From positions 1 to 64,000 of the forward strand of contig CAMUYA010000006.1 of assembly GCA_947164865.1 (NCBI GenBank): a stretch of 64,000 nucleotides of DNA, in the 5' to 3' direction. The translations under genes and the position numbers were made by a program. Within the stretch, counting starts at the first letter, position 1; each line of letters opens with the position of its first letter. This DNA comes from an uncultured Lachnospiraceae bacterium (lineage in GTDB: Bacteria > Bacillota > Clostridia > Lachnospirales > Lachnospiraceae). The notes under the pieces are model-generated. The model searched no databases, was not told the origin of the DNA, and saw only the letters and a list, made by a program, of their open reading frames with translations. Positions 1 through 9,874 of the stretch are shown here, piece by piece.

Positions 1-2166
1 ATCACATGGACTATAAAGGGTAATATTACTCAAGATGCAGGGAGCGGTAAATTTCTGCCCGGAAACATTATTCTAGTCGGAAATAGTAAACAGGTACTTA
101 CTCTGAAGTCAAACAGTGTTATTGATGCAATAACTCCGACCAATCAGAGTGTCAAGATAGTAGGATGCTTAAACGGACCAAAACTGAACGGAAACCTGAG
201 CCCTGAAATCGAAACCGACCTAACAACATCGGGCTTAGAACTGAACGGTTATACATTAACACTTCCTCATGGATTAATTAATACCGGTACAATATCCTTG
301 GGAACAAATGGAACACTTGTGGTAAATGGAAACATGACAGCAAGTGGAAGCGTGTCATGTGTTCAAGGAAATCTGACAGTAAATGGAAATTATACGCAGA
401 GTGCGAAGGATTTGTATTTGAATTCATCCAGAGTTACAATCACAGGAAACGCAGAATTTATTGGAAACGGATATTTTAATCATGCTGCTTCATGGAATGG
501 TAACCCTTCAAATGTTTCTGTGGATGGAAATCTTAGTTACTCAACAACGAGCGATTCTTCGGCAAATGGCTCAATCACATGGACTATAAAGGGTAATATT
601 ACTCAAGATGCAGGGAGCGGTAAATTTCAACCCGGAAACATTATCCTGAACGGATCCGATGAACAAGTACTGACTTTGCAGTCCAACAGTAATATCGATT
701 TACTGTCTTCAAAGAGTAAAAAAGTAAAAGTAATAGGATATTTAAATGAAACTTCTTTAGCCAGCGACATAGATATTAATCTTGAAGATGTTCTTAAGAC
801 AAATGGTTTATATGCGGAAGGACATAATCTTACTCTTTCTAAAGGAATAGAGTCTACAGGTATGATAAGTCCGGGAGGAGGATCTATAACAGTCAATGGA
901 GATGTAAATACTTCAGGACAACTCTGCGGAACTGCAGGCGGTGAATTGACGATAAATGGTAATCTAACCCAGAGCGGAAGCTATATCCGCCTGGAGAAAC
1001 TGAAGCTTAATGTAACAGGCAATGTAGAATTTACAGACAGAGGATACATTTATGGACCTGAAAAAACCTCTGTTGCATATGTTGGCGGAGAATTAATCTA
1101 TAATTCTCTTGAAAACTCCAGTACCAATGATGCTCTTTGGATTGTGGCAGGTAATATGGAACAAAAAAGTGGTACGGGCAAATTGCATTTCAGATATCTC
1201 TACCTGCCTACTATAGGGTCTTCGGCAGCTTTTACAAATGGCAGCGCAGATACTATAGAAATAGAGGCACAGAAATCCAAATATTCTTTAAAACCAGATA
1301 ACTGCTACACTACTCTAAGTGCAATAAGTGTGGTTACCTTCGATGCTAATGGCGGAACGAGTGAAATTGCAAATAAAAATGTAAGATCCACTGCAGCATA
1401 TGGAGATCTTCCGACACCTACCAAAGCAAGCCATATCTTCGATGGATGGTTTACCGAAAAAGAAAATGGTGAGCAGATTACCGCGGAAACTATAGTAACT
1501 GCAGTAGAGGATTCTACTCTTTATGCACATTGGACTCCTTATTATACGGTAACTTTTGATGCCAATGGGGGAAATGTTGATCCTTCAAGTGTAATAGTTG
1601 TAGCAGGGCAGGGTATTGCGGATCTTCCGACTCCGGAGCTTAGTGGTTTTTTATTTGACGGCTGGTTTACAGCAAGGGATGGAGGTGTACGTATCCTGTC
1701 AGAAGAAGACTTGAAAGTTACGGAGGATGTCGTTCTATACGCCCACTGGAAAACAGTAAGTACTGTTACTATGTACCGTCTATACAATCCCAATAGTGGA
1801 GAACATTTTTATACTTCCAGCGAAAGGGAAAGAAAGGCTCTTGTGAAACAGGGCTGGAATGATGAAGGAGTTGCGTGGGTAGGACCGTCAATTTCAAATA
1901 CTCCAGTTTACAGACTCTATAATGAGAATGCGGGAGATCATCATTATACGCCAAGCAAGAGGGAGAGAGATAATCTCATAAAGCAGGGGTGGAAAGATGA
2001 AGGAATCGGATGGTATTCAGATGATGCGAAGACAAAGCCTCTTTACAGGCTTTACAATCCCAACGCAACAACCGGTTCACATCACTATACCACTAGTGCC
2101 CGTGAGAGGGATAAACTTGTACAGCAGGGATGGCAGGATGAAGGAATCGGCTGGTATGGATTTTAA
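1..2166 (+). CDS. Repetitive cell-surface protein, 5'-truncated by the window edge
   Basis: The frame is open from base 1, so the true start and any signal peptide lie outside the window; the TTG near 298 is internal. The N-terminal part consists of Gly/Asn-rich repeats with recurring 'VNGN' and 'ITGN' turns, suggesting a beta-helix or adhesin-like stalk. A near-identical segment begins at base 1 and again at base 574, a 573-bp (191-residue) period, with a diverged third copy near 1130. Two InlB-type B repeats follow at about 1330-1750 (motifs 'VTFDANGG', 'DGWFT', 'LYAHW'). Three copies of a repeat starting 'YRLYNPN' or 'YRLYNEN' and ending 'QGWxDEG' (DUF5648-like) follow at about 1770-2160. 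No sortase signal is visible, so anchoring may be through the terminal repeats. An extracellular role is inferred from the repeat families; the ligand is unknown. Confidence 0.8.
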   Translation: MTWTIKGNITQDAGSGKFLPGNIILVGNSKQVLTLKSNSVIDAITPTNQSVKIVGCLNGPKLNGNLSPEIETDLTTSGLELNGYTLTLPHGLINTGTISLGTNGTLVVNGNMTASGSVSCVQGNLTVNGNYTQSAKDLYLNSSRVTITGNAEFIGNGYFNHAASWNGNPSNVSVDGNLSYSTTSDSSANGSITWTIKGNITQDAGSGKFQPGNIILNGSDEQVLTLQSNSNIDLLSSKSKKVKVIGYLNETSLASDIDINLEDVLKTNGLYAEGHNLTLSKGIESTGMISPGGGSITVNGDVNTSGQLCGTAGGELTINGNLTQSGSYIRLEKLKLNVTGNVEFTDRGYIYGPEKTSVAYVGGELIYNSLENSSTNDALWIVAGNMEQKSGTGKLHFRYLYLPTIGSSAAFTNGSADTIEIEAQKSKYSLKPDNCYTTLSAISVVTFDANGGTSEIANKNVRSTAAYGDLPTPTKASHIFDGWFTEKENGEQITAETIVTAVEDSTLYAHWTPYYTVTFDANGGNVDPSSVIVVAGQGIADLPTPELSGFLFDGWFTARDGGVRILSEEDLKVTEDVVLYAHWKTVSTVTMYRLYNPNSGEHFYTSSERERKALVKQGWNDEGVAWVGPSISNTPVYRLYNENAGDHHYTPSKRERDNLIKQGWKDEGIGWYSDDAKTKPLYRLYNPNATTGSHHYTTSARERDKLVQQGWQDEGIGWYGF

Positions 2167-2186
2167 TCTGTAGAAGCACATACAAA

Positions 2187-2224
2187 TAAAAGAGGCGGAC
2201 GATCAGATGATCGCCCGCTTCATT
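2187..2224. terminator. Bidirectional terminator between the surface protein and trpA
   Basis: An inverted repeat (GCGG-A-CGATCA / TGATCG-C-CCGC) sits between the two convergent genes, with an A-rich left flank and a T-rich right flank. Its right arm lies inside the last codons of trpA, so trpA's C-terminal coding sequence doubles as terminator stem. Confidence 0.6.
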
Positions 2225-2973
2225 TCACCCACGTACTCGCCGATATGGGAAGGAGCATCCTTTCCGTACTGAGCGAGTATTTTTATTATGGCAGAACCGA
2301 CTATGGCTCCGTCCGAGATGGAGGACATTTTCTTTGCCTGTTCGGGAGTTGAGATTCCGAAGCCGATGGCACAGGGAATGTCTGTGTTTTCACGAACGAC
2401 TTTTACAATGGATTCAAGGTCTGTCTTGATCTCGGTTCTTGTTCCGGTAACGCCGAGGCTTGATACGATATATAAAAATCCCTCTGCATCTTTTGCGATC
2501 ATAGCGATCCTGTTTTCGGATGTGGGAGCTATGAGAGACACAAGGTCCACATCATACTTTTTGCATATCGGAAGAAATTCATCTTTTTCTTCGTAAGGAA
2601 GATCGGGAAGGATCAATCCGTCAATTCCGATCTCGCTGCAGGTTTTGATAAAGCGTTCCGCATCATAGGAATATACGACGTTTGAGTACGTCATAAACAC
2701 CATGGGAACGGTGACATCTTTTCTGAGATCGCGCACGAAATCAAAGACCTTATCGGTGGTGACGCCGCCTGTAAGCGCCCGCAGGTTTGCTCCCTGGATA
2801 ACGGGCCCTTCAGCGGTGGGGTCCGAAAAGGGGATGCCAAGCTCGATAAGATCCGCACCGTTTTTGACCATTTCACGCACTGCTTTTGCCGTCGTCTCGA
2901 GATCGGGATCGCCCACAGTTATAAAGGGGATAAATGCTTTTCCGTTTTCAAATGCTTTCTTTATATTACTCAT
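2203..2973 (-). CDS. trpA: Tryptophan synthase alpha subunit
   Basis: Cleaves indole-3-glycerol phosphate to indole and glyceraldehyde-3-phosphate; indole is passed to TrpB in the alpha2beta2 complex. The 256-residue product shows the family signatures 'FITVGDPD' and '[11 protein letters not shown]', the latter holding the catalytic Glu and Asp. I chose the ATG at 2973 (protein start '[11 protein letters not shown]') because it overlaps the trpB stop by 8 nt (ATGAGTAA), a typical coupling arrangement; an upstream in-frame ATG would add 16 residues lying wholly within trpB. Last gene of the trp operon. Confidence 0.96.
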   Translation of the reverse strand: MSNIKKAFENGKAFIPFITVGDPDLETTAKAVREMVKNGADLIELGIPFSDPTAEGPVIQGANLRALTGGVTTDKVFDFVRDLRKDVTVPMVFMTYSNVVYSYDAERFIKTCSEIGIDGLILPDLPYEEKDEFLPICKKYDVDLVSLIAPTSENRIAMIAKDAEGFLYIVSSLGVTGTRTEIKTDLESIVKVVRENTDIPCAIGFGISTPEQAKKMSSISDGAIVGSAIIKILAQYGKDAPSHIGEYVGEMKRAII

Positions 2974-4156
2974 GGATATCTTCTCCTCTGTAGCGCGCGA
3001 TTGCAGCGCAGTCCTTGTCACCTCTTCCCGAGATGGTGATGACGATTATCTTATCTTTTCCCATATCCTTTGCGATCTTTCTCGCGTGAGCCACCGCATG
3101 AGCGGATTCGATGGCAGGGATTATACCTTCTGTTTTTGAAAGATATTCAAAAGCTTCCACCGCTTCTTCATCGGTTACGGGAACATATTCAGCACGTCCT
3201 ATATCATGCAGGTATGCATGCTCGGGACCGATACCGGGGTAATCAAGCCCTGCCGATATAGAGTATACCGGAGCGATCTGCCCGTATTTATCCTGGCAGA
3301 AATATGACTTCATTCCGTGGAATATTCCGAGCTTGCCGGTAGCGATGGTGGCTGCGGTTTCAAAAGTATCGACACCGCGTCCTGCCGCTTCACACCCTAT
3401 TAATCTGACATTCTTGTCATTTATGAAATTGTAGAAGGTTCCGATCGCGTTTGATCCTCCTCCGACGCAGGCCAATACCGCATCGGGAAGACGCCCTTCT
3501 TTTTCCAATATCTGCTGTTTTATTTCCTTTGAGATCACTGCCTGGAAGTCGCGTACTATAGTAGGGAAAGGGTGAGGACCCATTACGGAGCCGAGGCAGT
3601 AATGAGTGTCGCTTATTCTCGAAGTCCATTCACGCATGGCTTCGGAAACCGCATCTTTAAGTGTGGCGGTACCTGTTTCTACAGGGATAACATCCGCACC
3701 GAGAAGCTTCATTCTGTATACATTCAGTGCCTGCCTTTCGGTGTCTTCCTTGCCCATGAACACAACGCATTCCATTCCGAAAAGAGCGGCCGCAGTTGCG
3801 GTTGCCACGCCGTGCTGGCCGGCACCTGTTTCCGCGATGAGCCTTGTCTTACCCATCTTTTTTGCAAGAAGTGCCTGACCGAGCACATTGTTGATCTTGT
3901 GTGCTCCGGTGTGATTGAGATCTTCGCGCTTAAGGTAGATCTTTGCTCCGCCGAGATCCTTTGTCATCTTTTCGGCATAATATAATCTTGAAGGACGGTT
4001 AGCATATTCATTAAAAAGTGTCTCGAGCTCGCGGTTAAAATCCGGATCGTTTTTATAATGATCATACGCTGCCTCAAGCTCTATGACCGCGTTCATCAGC
4101 GTCTCGGGGATGTACTGTCCGCCGTGTATCCCGAACCTTCCGTTTTGATTTGTCAT
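2966..4156 (-). CDS. trpB: Tryptophan synthase beta subunit
   Basis: PLP enzyme condensing indole with serine to give tryptophan. The 396-residue length is normal for TrpB1. The PLP lysine is Lys87 in 'GAHKINN', the phosphate-binding loop is 'GGGSNAIG', and the N-terminal '[11 protein letters not shown]' is typical. It follows trpF by 84 nt and overlaps trpA by 8 nt. Transcription depends on the T-box-controlled promoter upstream of trpE. Confidence 0.97.
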   Translation of the reverse strand: MTNQNGRFGIHGGQYIPETLMNAVIELEAAYDHYKNDPDFNRELETLFNEYANRPSRLYYAEKMTKDLGGAKIYLKREDLNHTGAHKINNVLGQALLAKKMGKTRLIAETGAGQHGVATATAAALFGMECVVFMGKEDTERQALNVYRMKLLGADVIPVETGTATLKDAVSEAMREWTSRISDTHYCLGSVMGPHPFPTIVRDFQAVISKEIKQQILEKEGRLPDAVLACVGGGSNAIGTFYNFINDKNVRLIGCEAAGRGVDTFETAATIATGKLGIFHGMKSYFCQDKYGQIAPVYSISAGLDYPGIGPEHAYLHDIGRAEYVPVTDEEAVEAFEYLSKTEGIIPAIESAHAVAHARKIAKDMGKDKIIVITISGRGDKDCAAIARYRGEDIHE

Positions 4157-4240
4157 GTCGGTTATCCTCCGCTTCTTATCATGTCCGATATCTTTGATAT
4201 TTGTTATATAGTGTAATAGTTTTGTTTGTAGATTTTGTGT

Positions 4241-4843
4241 TTACCGAATTGCTCTTACGGCAGAAACAAATGACTCCATTTTTACTCTGTCCTTTACTCC
4301 GTCTGTTTCTATTCCGGAGCTTACGTCTACAGCAAAGGGCTTATACTCTTTTACCGCTTCCGAAATGTTTATATGATCAAGTCCGCCTGCGAGAAAATAA
4401 TCTCTGTCTATGCCTTTAAGTAGCCCGTGATCGAAGGCTTTTCCCTCACCCATTCCGGCATCCAGAAGGATGTGATCCGCGGTGCTTGATACTGCCTTTT
4501 TAACATCTTCCGGATCTTTTACTTTGAATGCTTTTATGATCTTTTTATCCGTCATGGAACGGAGATTTTTGATATATTCCTCATTTTCATTTCCGTGGAG
4601 CTGGGCTATATCTATTATATTATCACCAAGAAGATCCGCAACTGTCTTTGCGTCTTCATCGACGAACACTCCGACGGCCAAAATACCGGGGGATAGTTTT
4701 TCTTTTAGCTTCCTTGCTTCTTCCCGGGAAACCTTTCGCCTGCTTTTTTCCCAGAAGACAAATCCGATATACTCGGGTTGAAGCTCGTTTGCCCATTCAA
4801 TATCGCAGATGCGGGAGAGCCCGCAGAGTTTTATTTTTGTCAT
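4241..4843 (-). CDS. trpF: Phosphoribosylanthranilate isomerase
   Basis: Converts N-(5'-phosphoribosyl)anthranilate to CdRP, the fourth step of Trp synthesis. The 200-residue beta/alpha barrel begins 'MTKIKLCGLS' with the catalytic Cys. It also shows 'YIGFVF', 'LHGNE', the phosphate-binding 'LAGGL' and 'DVSSGIE' with the catalytic Asp. It is a separate gene, not fused to trpC, and lies 35 nt downstream of it. Confidence 0.95.
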   Translation of the reverse strand: MTKIKLCGLSRICDIEWANELQPEYIGFVFWEKSRRKVSREEARKLKEKLSPGILAVGVFVDEDAKTVADLLGDNIIDIAQLHGNENEEYIKNLRSMTDKKIIKAFKVKDPEDVKKAVSSTADHILLDAGMGEGKAFDHGLLKGIDRDYFLAGGLDHINISEAVKEYKPFAVDVSSGIETDGVKDRVKMESFVSAVRAIR

Positions 4844-4878
4844 ATGATCACCTGATGCCGGCTGCTTTTAGTCTGCTC

Positions 4879-5658
4879 CTATCTGCCTTTTAGCTCCGAT
4901 AGTTTTGCTTTTTTATCTTTTTCTCTCATAAGCGCTTCACCTACAAGGACAGCGCTTACTCCTGCTCTCCGCAGAGCTTCCACATCGTTTGCATCTTTGA
5001 TCCCGCTCTCCGAAACGAAAACGATATTTTCCGGAACAAGATCCCGCAGTCTTTTGCTGTTGGAAGTATCCACCGAAAAGTCTTTGAGATTTCTGTTATT
5101 TACTCCGATTACTCTAGCGCCTGTCTTTATGGCTCTTTTTATCTCTTCTTCATCATGCGTTTCGACCAGAGCAGAGAGACCCAGATCGTCACATACCCGC
5201 ATGTATTTTTCAAGCTGATCGTCAGAGAGGATGGAGCAGATAAGGAGCACAGCGGATGCACCGAGAAGAGAGGCCTCATATATCATGTATTCATCCACTG
5301 TGAAGTCTTTTCTGATACAGGGTATGGACACTTCATGAGCTATCTTTTCGAGGTACTTATCACTTCCGAGAAACCATTTGGGCTCAGTCAGGACGGATAT
5401 GCAGTCGGCACCGGCCGACTCATATTCTTTCGCGATCTGCAGATACGGAAAATCAGGAGCTATAAGTCCCTTTGAAGGGGAGGCTTTTTTGCACTCGCAG
5501 ATAAAAGCGATATCATCTTTTTTCAATGCTTTTTCAAAAGAGAAATCCTTCTTGGGAAGTGATAAAGCCTTTTCTTTTATCTCTTCCGCCGATATTCTTT
5601 TTTTTGATTCTGCAACCCGCTCTTTGGCGTATGCAGCAAGTTCATCAAGTATTGTCAT
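4879..5658 (-). CDS. trpC: Indole-3-glycerol phosphate synthase
   Basis: Decarboxylative ring closure of CdRP to indole-3-glycerol phosphate. The 259-residue protein has the conserved 'ECKKASPSKG', 'VLTEP', 'RKDFTVD', 'GVNNRNL' and 'VSESGI' blocks of the family, including the catalytic Lys and Glu positions. It is monofunctional and sits between trpD and trpF as in canonical Firmicute operons. Confidence 0.96.
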   Translation of the reverse strand: MTILDELAAYAKERVAESKKRISAEEIKEKALSLPKKDFSFEKALKKDDIAFICECKKASPSKGLIAPDFPYLQIAKEYESAGADCISVLTEPKWFLGSDKYLEKIAHEVSIPCIRKDFTVDEYMIYEASLLGASAVLLICSILSDDQLEKYMRVCDDLGLSALVETHDEEEIKRAIKTGARVIGVNNRNLKDFSVDTSNSKRLRDLVPENIVFVSESGIKDANDVEALRRAGVSAVLVGEALMREKDKKAKLSELKGR

Positions 5659-5701
5659 TTTTTCCTCACTCGGTGTGGAGTTATCCGGGGCGAAGCTTCA
5701 T

Positions 5702-6721
5702 TCAGGCTCTGTTACTTACCTCAACAAATCTATCGAGCACCGAAAGGGCCTTTCCGCTGTCTATAAGCTCAGCGGCGAGCTTTATTCCGTCTGCTATGCT
5801 GTCAGCTTTTTCGCCGATGTAAAGAGAGGCACCGGCGTTCATGAGCACTGCGTTTCGCTTTGCACCCTTTTCGCCGCCGAGTATCGCTCTTGTTATCTTA
5901 GCATTATCTTCCGGAGATCCGCCCTTTAATTCGTCTTTTGTGCAGAATGAAAAGCCGAAATCCTCTGGGCTTATAAGGGAAGTCTTATACCAGCCGTCTT
6001 TGATCTCGCATATCTTGGTAGGAGCGGAGAGTGAGATCTCATCCAGCTTATCCATACCATATACGACCATTCCGCGCTTTACTCCAAGGTTTGCGAGAAC
6101 CTGTGCCAGAGGCTCAACAAGATAATCATCATATACTCCGAGGAGCTGGCGCTTGGGTGAAGCGGGGTTTGTGAGAGGGCCGAGGATATTGAAAACGGTT
6201 CTGAATCCAAGTTCCTTTCTGATGGCGCCCACATATTTCATTGATGAATGATATTTCTGCGCAAAGAAGAAGCACATGCCAACTTCATTAAGAAGCTCGA
6301 CGCATTTCTCGGGGCTCTGATCGATGTTTACTCCCAGTGCCTCAAGGCAATCAGCGGTGCCGCACTGTGATGAAGCTGCGCGGTTTCCGTGCTTTGCGAC
6401 TTTCATTCCGCCTGCTGCGGCCACAAGTGCCGATGTTGTTGAAATATTAAAGCTGTGCGCACCGTCTCCGCCGGTTCCGACGATCTCAAAAACATCAAGA
6501 TCCGTATCCACCTTTGTGGCATGGTCGCGCATGGCGGCTGCACATCCCGCGATCTCATTGGTGGTTTCCGCTTTTGCACTCTTTGTTGAAAGTGAAGCGA
6601 GGAAAGCTGCATTCTGGGTAGGGCTTGTCTCACCGTTCATGATCTCGTTCATTACGGCGTATGCTTCATCATAAGTAAGGTCTTCCTTGTTTACGATCTT
6701 TACGATTGCTTCTTTGATCAT
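5702..6721 (-). CDS. trpD: Anthranilate phosphoribosyltransferase
   Basis: Transfers phosphoribose from PRPP to anthranilate. The 339-residue protein carries the PRPP-binding '[11 protein letters not shown]' and 'KHGNRAASS' motifs and the '[10 protein letters not shown]' block. A good ribosome binding site (AAAGGAG) precedes the ATG. Here the glutaminase TrpG is a separate upstream gene, not an N-terminal fusion. Confidence 0.96.
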   Translation of the reverse strand: MIKEAIVKIVNKEDLTYDEAYAVMNEIMNGETSPTQNAAFLASLSTKSAKAETTNEIAGCAAAMRDHATKVDTDLDVFEIVGTGGDGAHSFNISTTSALVAAAGGMKVAKHGNRAASSQCGTADCLEALGVNIDQSPEKCVELLNEVGMCFFFAQKYHSSMKYVGAIRKELGFRTVFNILGPLTNPASPKRQLLGVYDDYLVEPLAQVLANLGVKRGMVVYGMDKLDEISLSAPTKICEIKDGWYKTSLISPEDFGFSFCTKDELKGGSPEDNAKITRAILGGEKGAKRNAVLMNAGASLYIGEKADSIADGIKLAAELIDSGKALSVLDRFVEVSNRA

Positions 6722-6770
6722 CTTTTTTCTCCTTTGGCCTGTGGTGTAGTGTTTATGTTGCAGCCGAAGC

Positions 6771-7337
6771 TTATACTCCGATAAAGTTCTTTAACATCTG
6801 TTTTCCATCGGGTGTCATTATGGATTCGGGATGGAACTGCACTCCGTATATGGGATATTCTTTGTGCTGTACCGCCATGATCTCGCCGTCATCGGTAACT
6901 GCGGTGATCCGCAGCTCATCCGGAAGAGTGGCTTTATCTGCGGCAAGAGAGTGATACCTTGCAACCGGCGCTTCCTTCGGACATCCTTTAAAGAGAAGAC
7001 AGGAATCATCGAAAGTCACTCTCGACTGTTTTCCGTGCATCAGTTCTTTCGCGTAAGTTACAACCATTCCGTAAGCGGCGCAGATCGCCTGATGACCGAG
7101 GCACACACCGAGGGTTGGGATCTGTTTCGATACAGTCTTTGCAACTTCTATTATCACTCCCGCATCTTCGGGCCTTCCGGGGCCGGGCGAGAGAATGATG
7201 CGGTCGGGATGGAGCTTCTTTATCTCATCCACTGTCATCTCATCATTTCTGATCACTTTTATATCCGGCTCTATCTCTCCGATAAGCTGGTACAGATTGT
7301 AAGAAAAGCTGTCGTAATTATCTATAAGCAGTATCAT
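6771..7337 (-). CDS. trpG: Anthranilate synthase glutamine amidotransferase subunit
   Basis: Class I glutaminase feeding ammonia to TrpE. The start '[11 protein letters not shown]' at 7337 is chosen because it matches the family N-terminus and has a GGGAG ribosome binding site; a longer frame begins inside trpE. Catalytic triad visible: Cys79 in 'GVCLGHQ', His169 and Glu171 in 'FHPES'. 188 residues. It begins 19 nt after trpE. A dual role with PabB cannot be excluded from sequence, but the operon context indicates tryptophan. Confidence 0.95.
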   Translation of the reverse strand: MILLIDNYDSFSYNLYQLIGEIEPDIKVIRNDEMTVDEIKKLHPDRIILSPGPGRPEDAGVIIEVAKTVSKQIPTLGVCLGHQAICAAYGMVVTYAKELMHGKQSRVTFDDSCLLFKGCPKEAPVARYHSLAADKATLPDELRITAVTDDGEIMAVQHKEYPIYGVQFHPESIMTPDGKQMLKNFIGV

Positions 7338-7356
7338 TGTTTTCTCCCTGAACACA

Positions 7357-8826
7357 TTATAAGTCGTCACATGTCCCTGCCATCTCCAGTGCTTTGAGGG
7401 ATGAGCGGGCTTTGTTCATACATTCTTCGAATTCCTTTTCGGGAACGGAATCGGCAACTATTCCTGCACCGCTCCGCACAAATACTTTTCCGTTCTTTTT
7501 GTAGGCGATGCGGATGGCAATGCAGGTGTCCATGTTTCCGGTAAAATCGATGTAACCGATTGCTCCTCCGTAGATGCCACGCTTATTATTTTCAAAATCA
7601 CCGATGAGCTGACATGCACGGATCTTTGGTGCCCCTGAAAGAGTTCCCGCAGGAAGCACCGCTTCTATGGCATCGAGAGCGTCCTTATCTTCCCTGATCA
7701 CTCCGCGCACCGTGGAGCCGATGTGCATCACGTGAGAATAACGCTCGATGGAGTGAAGCTTTTCAACCTCCACAGTTCCGAACTTGCTTATTTTACCGAG
7801 ATCATTTCTTCCCAGATCAACGAGCATATTGTGCTCCGCCAGCTCTTTTCCATCTGCGAGAAGTTCTTTTTCAAGAGCTTCGTCCTCTTCATCGGTCTTA
7901 CCGCGGGGCCTTGTTCCCGCAAGAGGGAAGGTATGGAGCACACCGTCCTCCAGCTTGACGAGAGTCTCGGGGGATGCTCCGGCAACTTCGACGTCGGTTC
8001 CCGCAAAGTAGAACATATAAGGTGAAGGATTGATGGTGCGAAGCACTCTGTAAGTGTTAAGCAGGCTCCCCTCATAAGGAGCACTGAGCCTGTTGGAAAG
8101 GACTATCTGGAAGATGTCGCCCTCGCGGATACAGTGCTTTGCTTTCTCCACCATGTCACAGTACTTTTCTTTATCAAAGAGAGGCGTGACTTCGCCGAGG
8201 AGCTTTCCGCCCGGCTCTTTTTCGGGCTTTTCGGTCTTGAGAAGATGAGCAAGATCTTTAAGATCCGACACGGCTTTTTCGTAAGAATGACCGATATCAT
8301 CAAGCTTCATGTTTGCGATAAGTATTATCTTCTGGCGCATGTTGTCGAAAGCGATGACCTTATCAAAGAGCATAAGATCCACATCCTTGAAGGCCTCGCT
8401 GTCTTCGACGTCGCGCTTTACCGTAGGCTCGCTGTAAGCGAGATAGTCATAGGAAAAATATCCTACAAGCCCGCCTGTAAAGGGAGGTAAATAATCAAAT
8501 CTCGGGCTTTTATATTTTGAAAGAGTCTTTCTGAGGTAATCGGAGGGATCATTTGTTTTTATCTTTTCATCACCTGCGCTCAGCTCACCGTCTATGCATG
8601 TTATATCCATAAGAGGATCATAACCGAGGAAGGAATAGCGCCCCCATTTGTCATTGGCCTGGGCGGATTCGAGCATATAACAATGTGTGGATCTGCTCTT
8701 TAATATCCGCACTGCCTCAATGGGCGTGGTAAAGTCGGAGAGGATCTCACAGCTCACCGGAACGATATCGTACTTTCCCGATGAAGAGATTTTCTTAACT
8801 TCTTCCAAAGATGGTCTGAATTCCAT
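7357..8826 (-). CDS. trpE: Anthranilate synthase component I
   Basis: Converts chorismate to anthranilate with TrpG, the committed step. The 489-residue protein has the N-terminal 'MLESAQ...GRYSFLG' region that forms the tryptophan feedback site in this family. The C-terminal chorismate-binding domain shows 'PSPYMFYF', 'GASPETLV', 'PLAGTRPRG' and 'GTLSGAPKI'. An AAAGGAG ribosome binding site precedes the ATG. It is the first gene of the trp operon, directly after the T-box leader. Confidence 0.97.
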   Translation of the reverse strand: MEFRPSLEEVKKISSSGKYDIVPVSCEILSDFTTPIEAVRILKSRSTHCYMLESAQANDKWGRYSFLGYDPLMDITCIDGELSAGDEKIKTNDPSDYLRKTLSKYKSPRFDYLPPFTGGLVGYFSYDYLAYSEPTVKRDVEDSEAFKDVDLMLFDKVIAFDNMRQKIILIANMKLDDIGHSYEKAVSDLKDLAHLLKTEKPEKEPGGKLLGEVTPLFDKEKYCDMVEKAKHCIREGDIFQIVLSNRLSAPYEGSLLNTYRVLRTINPSPYMFYFAGTDVEVAGASPETLVKLEDGVLHTFPLAGTRPRGKTDEEDEALEKELLADGKELAEHNMLVDLGRNDLGKISKFGTVEVEKLHSIERYSHVMHIGSTVRGVIREDKDALDAIEAVLPAGTLSGAPKIRACQLIGDFENNKRGIYGGAIGYIDFTGNMDTCIAIRIAYKKNGKVFVRSGAGIVADSVPEKEFEECMNKARSSLKALEMAGTCDDL

Positions 8827-8900
8827 ATTAGTCTCCTTTTTATCGGCTTCTCCCTGAGGTTTTTACCTTAAAGAAAAGTCCGTAGAACAATTTTTAAGGT

Positions 8901-8941
8901 AAAAAAAGTCCCTGACAGAAACTGCTTTCTGTCAAGGACGA
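8901..8941 (-). terminator. T-box intrinsic terminator
   Basis: On the minus strand, GTCCTTGACAGAAA / TTTCTGTCAGGGAC forms a long stem followed by seven T residues, immediately after the T-box antiterminator sequence and before trpE. Confidence 0.92.
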
Positions 8942-9196
8942 ATAGTCTGGTTACTCTATCCGCGGTGCCACCTTGATTCACGGGAACCGTGCTCTTAGCG
9001 GGATACAATCATATCCCCGGCATATAACGCCTGCCTTCAGCGTCGCAGAATACTCCGGATAACCCGTTTGACTGCGCCCTCAGCGGCCCATTTGACAATT
9101 TGTTTCCAACCTGTATCTCAGCATCACAGGCTCTCTGTGTGGTCATCGTTGCCTTTACTTCCGCATCATCGGTTTAGTGTATTAAAGTACTGATTT
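8903..9196 (-). ncRNA. Trp-specific T-box leader (attenuator) of the trp operon
   Basis: On the minus strand the leader carries the invariant T-box sequence GGTGGCACCGCGG (8959-8972), which pairs with the 3' end of uncharged tRNA. A stem I region with AGAGAGCC and TGAGA motifs lies further 5'. The specifier region reads AAATGGGCC followed by CTGAG; the UGG triplet (9088-9090) specifies tRNA-Trp. The leader ends in a strong terminator hairpin. Uncharged tRNA-Trp should stabilise the antiterminator and allow trpEGDCFBA transcription. Confidence 0.93.
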
Positions 9197-9201
9197 TTTA
9201 T

Positions 9202-9230
9202 AATATATCATCCGGAATATTGGTTGTCAA
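9202..9230 (-). promoter_or_regulatory. trp operon sigma-A promoter
   Basis: On the minus strand TTGACA (9225-9230) is separated by exactly 17 nt from TATATT (9202-9207). It sits just upstream of the T-box stem I. Confidence 0.85.
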
Positions 9231-9322
9231 CAAGTTTTTTATATCATGACAAAAGGCATTTTGAAGAGGCTTATACAGGAATCGGCAAGAATTGACATTA
9301 CGATTGACATAAGAGAAAACAC

Positions 9323-9351
9323 TTGACATATGCGAACAATTGTTCGATAAT
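9323..9351 (+). promoter_or_regulatory. SOS promoter with LexA box, copy A
   Basis: TTGACA (9323-9328), 17-nt spacer, GATAAT (9346-9351). A perfect Gram-positive LexA box, CGAACAATTGTTCG (9333-9346), fills the spacer, so LexA binding would block RNA polymerase. The same promoter recurs at 14032-14060. Confidence 0.9.
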
Positions 9352-9414
9352 ATATATGTGATATCAGATATTATTACGGCTGAGAAACAGAGCGCAAAGA
9401 CAGGTAAACTGCTT

Positions 9415-9614
9415 ATGGATCGGCATTCGGAGAGCCAGGCTTTTTGAGGTGGTTCAGGCGGTGGAGAGGATCAATGCACAGAGAAGGATAGCAGCTTGCC
9501 GAGATCAAGATCAAGGAAAAATACGGAAGCAATGCTATCCTTAAGGGCACGAGCCTGTTGGAAAGCGCAACCGGAAGAGAAAGAAACTGCCAGATAGGAG
9601 GCCATAGAGCATGA
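9415..9614 (+). pseudogene. Deleted remnant of a Y-family DNA polymerase gene, copy A
   Basis: This 200-nt stretch aligns with the start, a middle piece and the end of the intact polymerase gene at 14124-15650. Comparison indicates two internal deletions, about 170 bp between GGAGAG repeats and about 1157 bp between CAGC repeats, which remove nearly all catalytic sequence. A frameshift to TGA follows the first join. The tail still ends in the ATGA overlap with yolD, and the intact SOS promoter upstream probably now drives yolD directly. The deletion endpoints are inferred by comparing the two copies by eye. Confidence 0.88.
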
Positions 9615-9874
9615 GTGCCCTGGAAGAGAGAAAAAGAGATATCAGTGAATATGCCGATATAATCGATCATCCGCACTATCGTTCCAAAACGCGGAAAGCC
9701 ATGCCTGTGGAAGACCGGGCGGCGCAGTTTGCATCTTTTGCCGCACTCGTGGGATACGAGGAACAGGCTGATGAAACGCAGAGGGAATTTACCGAGAGCA
9801 TGATGCTGGGAGAGAATATAGCTTTTGTCACTGCGGAGGAATGCGACCAGGAGATGATCGGGGATTATGACTGA
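9611..9874 (+). CDS. YolD-like protein (putative Y-polymerase accessory factor)
   Basis: An 87-residue protein with the YolD-family layout: 'YADIIDHPHY' followed by 'MPVEDRAAQFASFAAL', the block typical of Firmicute proteins encoded next to UvrX/UmuC-like polymerases. Known YolD-type proteins are SOS-induced partners of Y-family polymerases. Here the adjacent polymerase is deleted, so its partner may be the intact paralogue 4.5 kb downstream. An AGGAGG ribosome binding site lies 9 nt upstream of the ATG. The LexA box at 9333 predicts DNA-damage induction. It overlaps the following lipoprotein start by 8 nt. Confidence 0.85.
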   Translation: MSALEERKRDISEYADIIDHPHYRSKTRKAMPVEDRAAQFASFAALVGYEEQADETQREFTESMMLGENIAFVTAEECDQEMIGDYD

